A stretch of DNA of 64,000 nt from a virus, in IMG/VR virus record IMGVR_UViG_3300018055_000001, positions 64,001 through 128,000 of that record, one strand, 5' to 3'. This document shows positions 21,724-31,360 of this stretch, piece by piece. Every line of letters begins with the position of its first letter. Position 1 is the first letter of the stretch. The notes beneath the pieces are model-generated. The model was not told where the DNA came from. It made no database searches and saw only the letters and a program-made list of their open reading frames with translations. Both the position numbers and the translations under genes were made by a program.

Positions 21724-24272
21724 GACGTAGCTCCTTGTCTTCTCAATGTGGCGGGATGACCTATCAGGGTGTACCTGAATGGACCCCCTTCTTCGACCGG
21801 CCAATCCCGTAGGTGTCTTCGTAATTTCCGGCATTGCCCGATGAGTGGGGAAATGTCGTCCTCGAGGAATACTAGCTCTGAGTTGATCTTGTCCCGCGGA
21901 CGCCCCATGATCTGCTGCAGAGTGTTCCGGTCTGACATGGGCTCACTCACCACAATGGCAGAGAGTTTCTTGTCGTCCAACCCTTCCTTCCCGTACTTCA
22001 TGATGGCAAAGACAACCTGTCGTTCTCTCAGCATCTTGAACCTATCCTCTGGCTTTACAGCTTCTGTGAACAGTCCAGAGGTGCTAGGGGCGGCCAGCAG
22101 TGCACGAATGAACTGACGTTGCCTTTGGCGGTACAACTTCTCAGTTTTCTTCCACACTTCGAACTGACGAAGCAACAGCGAGTAGTTTTTCAGTCTTTCA
22201 TCGAACGCTGCACGCTTGGAGGCTGGCAAATTCTGCCTACTCAGATTGCGACGAATTTCGGCAATAGTCCCTTCGAGTCGTGTGGCCGCGGATGGTTTCA
22301 ACTCCACAGGGTTTACTGTTTCCCCAACATCGGTTGCTGTAGGGTACGGTATCTCAGAGTAGAGCAGTGCGTTGGGGTCTTGCGTGGTCCATAGCGTCAT
22401 GAGGTTGATGACTTCGTCCACCGAATACGACAGAACCAGAACTTTGTGCTTCATGGAAACTAGCCGTTGCACTTCGGGAAGTACAATGTTGACCATGCGG
22501 TCTCGGTTGCCTCCGAAGTGGCTGGCGATTTTGCCCAAATGGATTTCGCTGTTCTTGTCGCAGACGTCTTTCCTCACTACCTCGTCCTCGAGGTCTAGTT
22601 TGTACCCAGTCCATTTGAACGTAATGCTGGGCGGGCAGTTCTGGATGACATCTTTGAATATGATGTCACCCACGTGGTGCTGGCAAATGACGTGTGAGCC
22701 GTCCAGGCGTTCTGGTGTGGCAGTCAACGCCAAACGATAACCGTAAAAAAGAGGCGCGGACTTGGAGAACGTGGGTGCATTCACGTGGTGGCCTTCGTCC
22801 CAGATGACGAGTCCGAAGCGTCTTCGGATGTGCTCCGGCATTGTGTCGGCCCACCGTGCCAGGGTTTGGTAGGTGGCCATTACGATGTCTTTCTTCCAGT
22901 CCTTTATCTGGCCTTGTACCAGCCCGACCCCGCCGGGTACAACCAGATGCTTGGCAATCTCGTCCTGCCACTGGCGTAGCAGGTGCGTATTGTCTACGGC
23001 GATGATTGTAGGTACCTTCAATATGGAGGCTAAGTGAAGAGCCACCACCGTCTTGCCCTTGCCACAATTGTGCACCACTACTCCGTTGGCTACGAAGTTT
23101 CTGTGCGGGTCGGCGCAGACTAGGTCGTACACGTCCTCTACGCCGTAGTCAGCGATGGATATTAGTTTTACTACGGTTGGGATACCATGCCCAAATGCCT
23201 TAGATCCAGGTCGATGCTTAGCCAGGTGCTCTTCCACCAGCAGTATTTCTAGGTTATCTGGGGAGTTATTCCTGTAGTTTTCGTCTTTGTGGTGAACGTG
23301 GTACTTAGCAGGATCGATGAAGACCAATTCTTTGATGTCGCCCATGCGACATCGAGAACGGTATTGAGCTAGCGAAAGATGGTTGAGCGTGGCCTCGGCG
23401 ACTGCTCTATGCTCTTCCAGTACATATACCTGCTTTTTTCCTCGTTGCGGTCCGTTCTTGTTGCCATTCTTATGCGCAAATGGGTGGCATGCATACCAGT
23501 TGAGCCTTTTGTACACAGGTTTTTTCTGGTGAACGCTTGTCGGCCTTTTGGTAGTACCGCTGTCTACGACCACTAAGTGACCGGGGGAGAGACCATCCTT
23601 TATGGAAAGAAATCCTTGTGTGGTTAGTACCTCGTGGTCTCGCGTAATGCGTAGCTCTTTCCCGTCTGCCAGTTTGATGCGATAAGTTTTTCTCTGTCCT
23701 TTGTAGACGATGTTCCTTAGCGGCTGCAGGCCAATTCTGTCACCTTGGTGTGCCCTTACATAGGTGGGTATTCCGATGTCCCAGCTATATCGGTCGTGAC
23801 GACTATGAGCACGACTGAATGCCTCCTTTATGCTCATTCTGAACCCCTTACCGGCCCTATTCAGATTGAGCACGGTGTCACCGGATACGCAGGCCAATTG
23901 AAGCGTCCCCCCCATGGAGTTCAGGAGTGCTTCAATGGCCTTTGCCTGCAGATTGCTGCCCGTCTGTTGAAGAAGTCCCCCGGGGCCAGGCTTCATATCG
24001 AGGCAGATGTTGCTGCGGATGTCTGCCTTTGGGAAATAGTCCGGTCGGCAGTCGATGCACTGAAAGTTCAAGTCTTCTGGCTTCCAGAATGCGCGGGGAA
24101 CAATCAGGTGGTGCTCAGCTTCCCCCCAAAGTTGAAGCACCCTGATCATGCTGCGTTCCGGAAGCTCAAACTCGAGCGCGTGCTTCACTCCATCCACATT
24201 GATTTGGCTCTTGGGTATCCAAAGCATGTTTGAGATATAACCAAGATTGGGGTCAAGTTTTATTAGTTTCAT
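21621..24272 (-). CDS. SF2 DNA helicase interrupted by an intein
   Basis: The 883-residue precursor splices to about 608 residues. Helicase motif I is reconstituted across the intein as LA plus CGKGKTVVAL. Motif II is LVIWDEGHH, motif III LALTATPERLDG and motif VI QQIMGRPRD. This is the UvsW/RadD/T5 D10 type of superfamily 2 helicase, which remodels branched DNA and supports recombination-dependent replication. Without splicing the P-loop is split and ATPase activity would be lost. The C-terminal 60 residues overlap the next gene. The start follows AAGGGTG and overlaps the upstream homing gene by four bases. Confidence 0.85.
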   Translation of the reverse strand: MKLIKLDPNLGYISNMLWIPKSQINVDGVKHALEFELPERSMIRVLQLWGEAEHHLIVPRAFWKPEDLNFQCIDCRPDYFPKADIRSNICLDMKPGPGGLLQQTGSNLQAKAIEALLNSMGGTLQLACVSGDTVLNLNRAGKGFRMSIKEAFSRAHSRHDRYSWDIGIPTYVRAHQGDRIGLQPLRNIVYKGQRKTYRIKLADGKELRITRDHEVLTTQGFLSIKDGLSPGHLVVVDSGTTKRPTSVHQKKPVYKRLNWYACHPFAHKNGNKNGPQRGKKQVYVLEEHRAVAEATLNHLSLAQYRSRCRMGDIKELVFIDPAKYHVHHKDENYRNNSPDNLEILLVEEHLAKHRPGSKAFGHGIPTVVKLISIADYGVEDVYDLVCADPHRNFVANGVVVHNCGKGKTVVALHLASILKVPTIIAVDNTHLLRQWQDEIAKHLVVPGGVGLVQGQIKDWKKDIVMATYQTLARWADTMPEHIRRRFGLVIWDEGHHVNAPTFSKSAPLFYGYRLALTATPERLDGSHVICQHHVGDIIFKDVIQNCPPSITFKWTGYKLDLEDEVVRKDVCDKNSEIHLGKIASHFGGNRDRMVNIVLPEVQRLVSMKHKVLVLSYSVDEVINLMTLWTTQDPNALLYSEIPYPTATDVGETVNPVELKPSAATRLEGTIAEIRRNLSRQNLPASKRAAFDERLKNYSLLLRQFEVWKKTEKLYRQRQRQFIRALLAAPSTSGLFTEAVKPEDRFKMLRERQVVFAIMKYGKEGLDDKKLSAIVVSEPMSDRNTLQQIMGRPRDKINSELVFLEDDISPLIGQCRKLRRHLRDWPVEEGGPFRYTLIGHPATLRRQGATSWSQMSQQTTSKWNPRAGKPAGLRSPAVSASTSR
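23067..23891 (-). mobile_element. Intein with HNH homing endonuclease in the helicase P-loop
   Basis: Residues 128-402 of the precursor form a 275-residue intein. It begins with Cys (CVSGDTVL, block A), has block B with ITRDHEVLT, and ends with VYDLVCADPHRNFVANG and VVVHN, followed by Cys 403 as the first C-extein residue. These are the nucleophiles and the His-Asn pair of a class 1 intein. Between the splicing blocks lies an HNH nuclease core (YHVHHKDENYRNNSPDNLEI) rather than the more common LAGLIDADG domain. The insertion point is the conserved P-loop. Confidence 0.9.
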
Positions 24273-24700
24273 TTTGACACCCTTCTGTTTGCGGATTGCT
24301 CTCTACGGGTAGCCCATCGGCAATTTTTCTTGTTGTAGTTACCGTCGTTATCTTTGCGGTCCAATGTCAGGTCTGATTCAGGCTTCTTACCCATGTCTTC
24401 GAAGAAATTCTCGAATTTCATCCAACGTTTGCAGACTTTGATGCCACGCCCACCGTAGTCCTTATACTGTTTGGCGTTCGGGTTTAGACAGCGTTGTTTC
24501 ATCGCATACCAGCAGCAATATTCGACCGTGCGCTTCTTACCACTGGACTGTCCGTGTGTTTTGTTGGCAGCAATCACCTTCAGTATGCGAAGGCAGTCGC
24601 AGAGGCACAGCCACCGTGTTCCATGGCTTGTGCGATTTGCGACGCTTAGCACGCGAAGCTTGCCGAACCGTCTGCCCTTCAAGTTTTTACGAAGCTTCAT
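24269..24700 (-). CDS. HNH-type homing endonuclease
   Basis: This 143-residue protein belongs to a phage homing family recognisable by RFGKLRVLSVA near the start, WYAMKQRCLNPN and YKDYGGRGIKVCKRW in the middle, and LTLDRKDNDGNYNKKNCRWA near the end, the last being the nuclease core. It has a basic C terminus (SANRRVSK). It differs from the RFWSKVN family. It lies directly upstream of the intein-bearing helicase with a four-base overlap, so the helicase region carries two independent homing elements. Confidence 0.8.
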   Translation of the reverse strand: MKLRKNLKGRRFGKLRVLSVANRTSHGTRWLCLCDCLRILKVIAANKTHGQSSGKKRTVEYCCWYAMKQRCLNPNAKQYKDYGGRGIKVCKRWMKFENFFEDMGKKPESDLTLDRKDNDGNYNKKNCRWATRREQSANRRVSK

Positions 24701-24708
24701 TCGAATCC

Positions 24709-25239
24709 TTATCCCCCGTTCGGCTTGTTACCTCCATTGCCGAACACCTCGACATCGAAGAAATGGGCGATGGTGTGCCCCAGGGATTTCCCAATTGATC
24801 TTGCTGATTCGATGAGCAGCCTCTTCCCCATACTCTGGCCGGGCACCGCTGGCTGACGTACTGTCAAATACTGCGGCATGTAGTGATTGATGGGCATCAT
24901 CTGTTGTGCCCCGTGCTGCCATTGCTGTGGCGCGGCCGGGTGCTGGTACTGCTGTGGTGGGCTCCATGGAGGTCGAACTGCCGGGTTTGTTGGAGTGAAC
25001 GAAGACACCGGTCTTGTCAAGTTCGATACTGGGACATGCACTGTATTGCCTGCATTTCTGTAGGCTTGCATGTGGGCCGCGCAAGATGACGTGAAATTAC
25101 AACGTTCTCGCACCCGGCTGCCATTTTCTTCGTTTAGATACGCTGGATCGTGCCCTCCTATGCATTCTGGCGCGCTGCTGCTGTACAATTTACCGAAGCA
25201 GTTCGGCTTTTCTTCTGTGTCGTAGGTTGTTTTCAGCAT
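24709..25239 (-). CDS. Hypothetical protein with Pro/Gln-rich middle
   Basis: This 176-residue protein is the first gene of the minus-strand replication block. The N-terminal 60 residues contain four cysteines (NCFG, PECIGG, RCNFTSSC) that could bind metal. Residues 75-130 are low-complexity Pro, Gln, His and Met. The end is a helical segment (LLIESARSIGKSLGHTIAHFF). The ATG follows AAGGAG with four bases of spacing. No family is recognised. Confidence 0.55.
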   Translation of the reverse strand: MLKTTYDTEEKPNCFGKLYSSSAPECIGGHDPAYLNEENGSRVRERCNFTSSCAAHMQAYRNAGNTVHVPVSNLTRPVSSFTPTNPAVRPPWSPPQQYQHPAAPQQWQHGAQQMMPINHYMPQYLTVRQPAVPGQSMGKRLLIESARSIGKSLGHTIAHFFDVEVFGNGGNKPNGG

Positions 25240-25341
25240 GATTCTCCTTAGCGCTGGCGACTTGTCCTTTGCTCTAGTTCTCTTTTACCACATACTACCG
25301 CTGGTTTGCACGTAGGCTGCCTGCGTGGTAAGAGAAATTTC

Positions 25342-25932
25342 ATGGGCGATGTCAGCTATCAGCGCAACAAGGGAAAGAAATGCGCAACTCGCGGATGTAC
25401 GGCGGGTGCTTATACGAAGGGTCTGTGCAAGTGCCACTGGCAAGCCCAATACATGCCCGCGTACAGGTTGGCCACCAAGGATCGGGAGCGTGCGCGTAGA
25501 AGGGACAACAAGGATAGGTACACGAGATCCCCAAAGGCCGTGGCCGCACGACTATCCTACATGAAGACTTATGCAAAAACTCCAGTTTACAAGAAAGCGC
25601 AAGCTGCGTATCGGGCAAGAAACAGAGAGAAGATTCTCAAGCAGCGTAGAGGCAGCAACTACAAGTCCAAGTACGGGATTACTGTGGAAGATTACGAGCG
25701 TATGCTGAGGAGTCAACGAGGACGTTGCAAGATTTGTCGACGTAAGGCGTCGGAGTTCAAACGCAGGTTACATGTAGATCATTGCCATATAACCGGGAAA
25801 GTTCGTGGCTTACTCTGCGCTGGGTGCAACCTCGCGGTCGGGCACCTAGAAAAAGACCCGGTAAGGGCAGCGGCCATCTTGGCATACTTGGCGGATCACA
25901 CGTCTGATATTCCCCTAAATCACGGGGGCTAG
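25342..25932 (+). CDS. Endonuclease VII-type homing endonuclease, copy 2
   Basis: This 196-residue protein is a paralogue of the gene at 11316. The nuclease core reads GRCKICRRKASEFKRRLHVD, HCHITGKVRGLLCAGCNLAV with the zinc cysteines, DHCH and the Asn. The N-terminal Cys/His element (CATRGCTAGAYTKGLCKCHW) is shared with copy 1. The middle is strongly basic. It sits at the switch point between the minus-strand replication block and a plus-strand virion block. The ATG at 25342 was chosen over an upstream TTG. Confidence 0.8.
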   Translation: MGDVSYQRNKGKKCATRGCTAGAYTKGLCKCHWQAQYMPAYRLATKDRERARRRDNKDRYTRSPKAVAARLSYMKTYAKTPVYKKAQAAYRARNREKILKQRRGSNYKSKYGITVEDYERMLRSQRGRCKICRRKASEFKRRLHVDHCHITGKVRGLLCAGCNLAVGHLEKDPVRAAAILAYLADHTSDIPLNHGG

Positions 25933-25982
25933 TATCCTTGCAGGTGGTATAACCTCCTAATTGTGCTACTGGAGAAGCATCG

Positions 25983-27434
25983 ATGCAAACCACCGGCCTC
26001 GTTTTGGATCTGTACGACAACCCTCGTGACCTCACGAGCATTTTCCCTTCCATGGATGTAGTTCCTGAGTCGGTGAAGACGGCGCAGGTTCTGACATCGG
26101 ACATGCGGGATGCATTGCCGGATGATGTATTCGCCTTGGTGCTGATGACCGGGGAGGATCGCCTACGAAAGTACGCGTGTGTTGACGCGGGAAACACTGA
26201 GTTGAGCGTCGCTTACTTCTTCAAGCATGGGCACAAGCTCCCACCAGTTGCGCAAAGGATTGCCGCTGAGAACTTGAAAATTGCCTGCGCTTGGTATGAC
26301 ATCGAGATTCCCGAAGCTTTAGAGAAAGTGGCACTGGGGGTGAATACCGTGCTGACGGCATTGACCGCTCCATCGCAGATCAAAGGGGCGGCGGGCGCGG
26401 TGAGCGGCAATTTGGCGGCTAACCACATGGCTGGTGGTCAAGTTCTTACCCCACACAATCAACGGGCACTCGGAGGTATGTTGAAGGGGGCTGATGCCAG
26501 CGGGACGAGCCTTATGCCATCGCAATCCCCGGGGGATTTGTCGACCATGGGTACTCGAGGTAAGCCCGGTACCAGCAACACCAGTGTTATGAAGTCGGCT
26601 ACTGTGGGTCATCTCGTGGATGGGCATAGGGGTGATGTACCTCCCGAGCTTGAGACCACCCGTGGTGCCTCGGGCGAGCAGTACGAGAAGGCCCCGCAGG
26701 CCCCTCTGGCTGCACTTCGACCTCACGTTGGAGTGCTAAATAAGGAGCCGCCTAAGCTTCTGAAGGAAAAAGCCGCATCCCGCTACGCTGTTGGAAATGT
26801 CTTTCCATTGGACAACTACGACCAGGTGAAGACTGCCTCGTCCTACTTCGATACCAATTTGAACTCGATGGATCCATCGATGCGACGAGAGTTTGCTGTC
26901 AATCTGGTTCCTCGTGCTGCGGAGTTGGGTATTCCGTTCAGTAAGCTGGCAGCTGCCTATGGGTCAACTACTTTTGCTCCAGAGGAGCATATTCAGATAG
27001 GGTACGACATGAGGCTCCCGCACCTTATGGAGAAGCAAGCGGCAGTCTTGGAGACGTTGTACGAGCACCGTGAGGAGTTGGGCCCTGTGTTGTTCTGCGA
27101 AACTTTGGGAGAGTTCGACAAGCTCGCTGAGATTGATCATCTCTACGACAGGGCCATCCTCGATCCGTTTGCTTCCACCTTTGGCGTGCAGAAGTTGGCA
27201 GCTGAAGAGGGCAAGACTTGGGTCAGTGGCAATGACTACGTCACCAGCCGTCAAATCGCCAACTACTCGGTCACCGCCGGCATTACATTGGCCGATGATT
27301 ACGGCCCAGATTTCAAGAAAGAATTCATGAAGGACCCGTGGGGCATCTTCATGTCATTGCCACTGGAACAAAAGCGGCGTATGGCTCGAGCTGCTACTGA
27401 CAATAGCGCAACGGGTCTACATGACGTTCAGTGA
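25983..27434 (+). CDS. Probable virion protein with repeated K-x-A motifs
   Basis: This 483-residue protein has a good ribosome site (CTGGAGAAGCATCG before the ATG). It contains several short motifs shared with other head-region proteins: VKTAQ, EKAAS, VKTASS, SKLAAA, EKQAA, DKLAE and QKLAAE. A low-complexity Gly/Thr/Ser region lies at about 150-215. No enzyme motif is seen. It begins a plus-strand operon ending with the portal gene, and its 3' end overlaps the next gene by 14 bases. A structural or internal head role is inferred. Confidence 0.5.
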   Translation: MQTTGLVLDLYDNPRDLTSIFPSMDVVPESVKTAQVLTSDMRDALPDDVFALVLMTGEDRLRKYACVDAGNTELSVAYFFKHGHKLPPVAQRIAAENLKIACAWYDIEIPEALEKVALGVNTVLTALTAPSQIKGAAGAVSGNLAANHMAGGQVLTPHNQRALGGMLKGADASGTSLMPSQSPGDLSTMGTRGKPGTSNTSVMKSATVGHLVDGHRGDVPPELETTRGASGEQYEKAPQAPLAALRPHVGVLNKEPPKLLKEKAASRYAVGNVFPLDNYDQVKTASSYFDTNLNSMDPSMRREFAVNLVPRAAELGIPFSKLAAAYGSTTFAPEEHIQIGYDMRLPHLMEKQAAVLETLYEHREELGPVLFCETLGEFDKLAEIDHLYDRAILDPFASTFGVQKLAAEEGKTWVSGNDYVTSRQIANYSVTAGITLADDYGPDFKKEFMKDPWGIFMSLPLEQKRRMARAATDNSATGLHDVQ

Positions 27435-28221
27435 TGGAATCTACGAACGAGTCCTCTCCAAAGTACGTGACTCCGCTCAGTTAGTTGAAGAGGACCCTAC
27501 TGTCGTGGTTGAGACCACGCAGGGGGATGAGCGCGTCAACCCCACGGCGCCGGCAAAGATAGACCAGCAGAAGGCTAAGACTTCCAGTGTCTCACTGGAC
27601 AATCTGTTTCGCAATTCCGATACCCACCCCCTGACGTTGGACTTGGCGTTACTGGCCAAGTACGGCGCCGAGTGGCTCGGTTGGGAACTCGAGACCTTGC
27701 TGTTGCGCATTCAGCAAGACTTCCATACGCCGACGGTTTCTGAGATCAACACTGAGAAGGTGCAGGCCTGCAAGGCCCTACATTTGGTCGACACGTTCTG
27801 GCTTCAATGGGAGATTTTTCTGCATTGTTGTGCTGCCTTCAATGGATCGTTCGCTGACTTCCATAGCGCGCAGGTTCCCGAAGTCGCTGAGTGCATGGTG
27901 GCCGTGGATATCGCCAATCGCATCCGTGACGACATGCAATGGAGCGGTGAAGTCAAAGGCTATCTGCAGCAGGTCTATCGGTATCGCGGGGAGTTGTTTC
28001 CGATCCCCCCGATGGAGTTCGTGTCAGTGGATACCTCCGAGTTTTCCGTCGATGCCCAGCAGGTTCGGACCAGGTGGCCCATTGTGAAGGCCGCTGGGAA
28101 ACCCCCGCGCGGTGATACTATCGAAGACGAGCAACTTCGTAGAATGTTCGCCTCTCACTTGTATCTAGAGGCCTCTCGGCAAAGACTCGAGTCGCAACTT
28201 CAGGTTCTCCGCCATGCATGA
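27421..28221 (+). CDS. Hypothetical protein upstream of the portal
   Basis: This 266-residue protein is mostly helical, with a Trp-rich centre (EWLGWELETLLLRIQQDF, VDTFWLQWEIFLHCCAAF). No signal peptide or clear membrane helix is present. It overlaps both neighbours by a few bases, so it should be co-translated with them. A chaperone or head-neck role is conceivable from position but cannot be shown. Confidence 0.5.
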   Translation: MTFSDGIYERVLSKVRDSAQLVEEDPTVVVETTQGDERVNPTAPAKIDQQKAKTSSVSLDNLFRNSDTHPLTLDLALLAKYGAEWLGWELETLLLRIQQDFHTPTVSEINTEKVQACKALHLVDTFWLQWEIFLHCCAAFNGSFADFHSAQVPEVAECMVAVDIANRIRDDMQWSGEVKGYLQQVYRYRGELFPIPPMEFVSVDTSEFSVDAQQVRTRWPIVKAAGKPPRGDTIEDEQLRRMFASHLYLEASRQRLESQLQVLRHA

Positions 28222-29263
28222 GATCACACTCACCGAACCAGTGATGCGTGGCTTTGTTGATCAGCTCAGCAAAGAGGCCTTCTCTGGCTCAGCCCTGCAG
28301 GCAGGACTTGGCAGCGGCATGGGTTTGGGGCTTGGCGCCGGGTTGGCGCTTGGTGGTGCACATGGCGCGGTCAAAGGCTATCGAGAAGCTAGAGAACAAG
28401 GGCAAGGCGTGGGGTCATCAGCCTTGCATGCAGTTTCCCGTGGGTTGGGTGGAGCCGCGCGCGGGGCAGCTATTGGTACTTTGGCCGGAGGTGCTGCGGG
28501 GGCGGTAGCTGGCGGACTTCGTCCTCAGATCACGCAGAATGTGACCAAAGGTTTGGCCAGTAAGGACAATGTGGCTGGGTCATTCTCCCGCTTTGGGCAA
28601 CGGCAGGTGCACAGCATCACTGGCTGGACCCCCGGTGGAACGGCGAAGTCCATTGAGAGCATCGGGGCAGGGGCAGCTGGTCCACGCAAGGTGTTGGAGA
28701 ACACCAAAGCGGTGTGGGACCCCAAAGAGCTTGTTCGAGCGCAGTCGACACTGAAGGCCACCGAAAAGGCCCAAGAGATGGGTCTTACCAGTCTGCCAGG
28801 CATCGCTAAATCTATCGGCCGTGAAGGCTTATTGCCCACGGCAAAGGCAGGTTTGCGTGCAGGTTGGGCTGGCTCCAGCCCGCGGATGAAGGCCTTGATG
28901 GTGGGCCTTCCCGCAATGCAGGCAGCGCAAACGTTGCGTGCGCCCGGTGAAGAAGACGGTCGTGGCATGGGTAAAGGTGAACGTATTGGCCGCTTGGCTG
29001 GTGGAACTCTTGGTACCATGGCAGCTCCATTGTCATTGGCGGGGGGCTTGGCGTTGAGCACCGCACTCGAGCACGGAGGAGGTGCACTGGGTAAAGGGGT
29101 AGATCGACTGCGTCGCGGAAAGCAGCCCAAACAGCTCGCACCGTCTCAGGTGCAGAGAGAACCTTCGCGCCCACCCGCGAGTGAGCCTGGGGATACTGGG
29201 CAGGTAGCCACCGAGCGGGTGTTCGGATCAGGCTACAATGGCGGTAGCGGAGGTTTGGAGTAG
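28214..29263 (+). CDS. Glycine-zipper membrane-active virion protein
   Basis: This 349-residue protein has three Gly/Ala-rich hydrophobic stretches at about 30-50 (LGSGMGLGLGAGLALGGAHG), 75-100 (GGAARGAAIGTLAGGAAGAV) and 260-285 (RLAGGTLGTMAAPLSLAGGL). Such GxxxG-dense segments insert into membranes. It lies immediately before the portal gene in the same operon. An internal virion protein that is ejected to form a channel, or a membrane-anchoring assembly factor, would fit. Both are inferences. Its N terminus has one LSKEAFSG motif of the shared type. Confidence 0.5.
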   Translation: MHEITLTEPVMRGFVDQLSKEAFSGSALQAGLGSGMGLGLGAGLALGGAHGAVKGYREAREQGQGVGSSALHAVSRGLGGAARGAAIGTLAGGAAGAVAGGLRPQITQNVTKGLASKDNVAGSFSRFGQRQVHSITGWTPGGTAKSIESIGAGAAGPRKVLENTKAVWDPKELVRAQSTLKATEKAQEMGLTSLPGIAKSIGREGLLPTAKAGLRAGWAGSSPRMKALMVGLPAMQAAQTLRAPGEEDGRGMGKGERIGRLAGGTLGTMAAPLSLAGGLALSTALEHGGGALGKGVDRLRRGKQPKQLAPSQVQREPSRPPASEPGDTGQVATERVFGSGYNGGSGGLE

Positions 29264-29266
29264 CTC

Positions 29267-31345
29267 ATGAGTATTCCCGGCGCGATGAGTATGGGTGGTG
29301 TTGGTGCGGGTGGAGGCATGCGCTTTGCCGCCACACGTGGACGCATCAACAACGGGTTCAACCAGGGTGTCAACTACCCAAGCCCATTCTTCGATATCGC
29401 GCACACGTACCTGCCGGTCACGGTCAAGAACATGTTTCGTTGGTGCAGGTATTACTTTCTCACCAATCCGATCATCAATGCCACTGTGTTCAAACTTTCC
29501 GAATATCCCATTACGGAGATTCTCATCGATCACGAAGATAGCCGTGTTGCCGCGAAGTGGAAAGAGTACTTCGAAGACCATTTGAACTATCGCGCATATC
29601 AGATTGAATGCGGTCTTGACTACCATACGTACGGTAACTGCCTATCGAGTTTGAGCTTCCCGTTCAAGAAGTATTTGACCTGTGAAGGGTGCGGGCATCA
29701 GGCTGAGGCCAAGAGAATTCGCCCCCATTGGGTGTTCACGAACTTCGAGTTCAGGTTGAGTTGTCCCAGGTGCGGCCATCTTGGTACCGCCAAAGCCAAG
29801 GACATCTACTTCAAAAACGAGTCGGGTGTGCGCGTCATGCGTTGGAACCCGGAGGATGTTGAAGTCACCCACTCTGACCTGACTGGTGAATACACGTACT
29901 TCTACAACATTCCACCGACGATCCGAAACGATGTCATTATTGGCAAGAAGGATGCAGTCGAGAAGGTTCCCGAGGTCTTCGTTCAGGCATTGCGCCAGCA
30001 GAAGGGTGTTGTCTTCAACCAAGACATGTTCTTCCATTTGCGGCGGCCGACATTGGCTGACCAGGATCGTGGCTGGGGATTGCCGCTGCTTTTGCCTTGT
30101 TTGAAGGATACGTTTTACCTTCAGATCATGAAGAAGGCGCAGGAGTCCATTCTCCTTGAGCACATTCTTCCGTTGCGTATTCTCTTCCCGCAGGCGGGCT
30201 CTGGGACTTCAGACCCGTACACGACTATCAACCTCGTTGATTGGCGCGACCACGTGGCTACGGAAATTGCCCGGTGGCGCATGGATCCCAATTACATACC
30301 CATTCTCCCGTTGCCGGTAGGCAACCAGACGATTGGTGGTGATGGGCGCGCGCTGTTGATGGTGCAGGAGATGCAGACGTTGAGTGAGCAGCTCATCAAC
30401 GGCATGCAGGTTCCACTCGAATTCATCAAGGGTGGCCTGAGCTATGCGGGCACTAATGTGTCCATGCGCATGCTCGAGAATCAGTTCATCGTGTACCTAT
30501 CCCGGCATGAGCGCATGGCCAACTGGGTGATGCGACAAGTCGCGGATTACATGGATTGGCCTGTAGCGCACATTCGGTTCAAGCCGTTCAAGATGGCTGA
30601 CGACATTCAGCGTAAGGCCTACTTGTTCCAGCTCAACCAGGCGAACAAGGTCAGCGATACTACCCTTCTGGCGGACTCCGATCTCAGTCAGGAGAAAGAA
30701 GATCAAATCATGGAGCGCGAGACGTCCGCGCGCATGGCGGCTACTGAGAAGCAGCAGATGGCAATGGCAGAGCTGCAGGGTAAGCAGCAAGCCATCATGA
30801 TGAAGATGCAGGCCAAAGCGCAGCAAGAGGCGCAACAGGCAATGGTTGCACCAACAGCCCCCGGAGAGCCCGGCGGACCCGAGGCGGGGGCTGCACCTCC
30901 AGGCGGACAGAGCGGGGCACCCATGCCCATGCCCATGCCGATGCAACCAGGTGCTCCGCAAGCTGCAAACGATCCGATGGCAGCGGCACAAAGTCCACTC
31001 AATGCTGGCCAGAACATGGGTATGGCCAATGGCCCAGGTCCTGAAGGCCAGGCGATGCTCGGGGGTTCGAACATCCTCGCCATGGCGCAGACGATTGCCA
31101 TGCAGCTGGCACAGCAGGATCCTGCTAGTCAGATTTTGGCAATCAAGAAGCTTCGGTCTCAGTCACCCGAGCTAGCGGACTTAGTGCTTCAGTACCTGCA
31201 GACGATGCCCGGTGGAGCGGTGCCGCAGGAGCAACAGCAGGGTGGGATGCCTGGCATGGGCGCCAATGGAGCGGCGGCAGTTCAGGTCGATATGCGGCCA
31301 ATGCCTAATAAGCTCCCCCCTCGGCGAGCGGCATCTGCTGTCTAA
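29267..31345 (+). CDS. Portal protein
   Basis: This 692-residue protein should form the dodecameric portal ring at the head vertex. The N-terminal half has portal-like features (YYFLTNPIINATVFKLSEYP, then RWNPEDVEVTHSDLTGEY), and the middle contains NGMQVPLEFIKGGLSYAGTN and the MLENQFIVYLSRHERM helix typical of the stem-wing region. A four-cysteine zinc element (C139, C142, C166, C169) is inserted in the N-terminal domain, which is unusual. The C-terminal 200 residues are Gln, Met, Ala and Pro-rich. The assignment rests on pattern and size. The terminase lies 18 kb away. Confidence 0.7.
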   Translation: MSIPGAMSMGGVGAGGGMRFAATRGRINNGFNQGVNYPSPFFDIAHTYLPVTVKNMFRWCRYYFLTNPIINATVFKLSEYPITEILIDHEDSRVAAKWKEYFEDHLNYRAYQIECGLDYHTYGNCLSSLSFPFKKYLTCEGCGHQAEAKRIRPHWVFTNFEFRLSCPRCGHLGTAKAKDIYFKNESGVRVMRWNPEDVEVTHSDLTGEYTYFYNIPPTIRNDVIIGKKDAVEKVPEVFVQALRQQKGVVFNQDMFFHLRRPTLADQDRGWGLPLLLPCLKDTFYLQIMKKAQESILLEHILPLRILFPQAGSGTSDPYTTINLVDWRDHVATEIARWRMDPNYIPILPLPVGNQTIGGDGRALLMVQEMQTLSEQLINGMQVPLEFIKGGLSYAGTNVSMRMLENQFIVYLSRHERMANWVMRQVADYMDWPVAHIRFKPFKMADDIQRKAYLFQLNQANKVSDTTLLADSDLSQEKEDQIMERETSARMAATEKQQMAMAELQGKQQAIMMKMQAKAQQEAQQAMVAPTAPGEPGGPEAGAAPPGGQSGAPMPMPMPMQPGAPQAANDPMAAAQSPLNAGQNMGMANGPGPEGQAMLGGSNILAMAQTIAMQLAQQDPASQILAIKKLRSQSPELADLVLQYLQTMPGGAVPQEQQQGGMPGMGANGAAAVQVDMRPMPNKLPPRRAASAV

Positions 31346-31360
31346 CGAGGGGCTAAGGAA

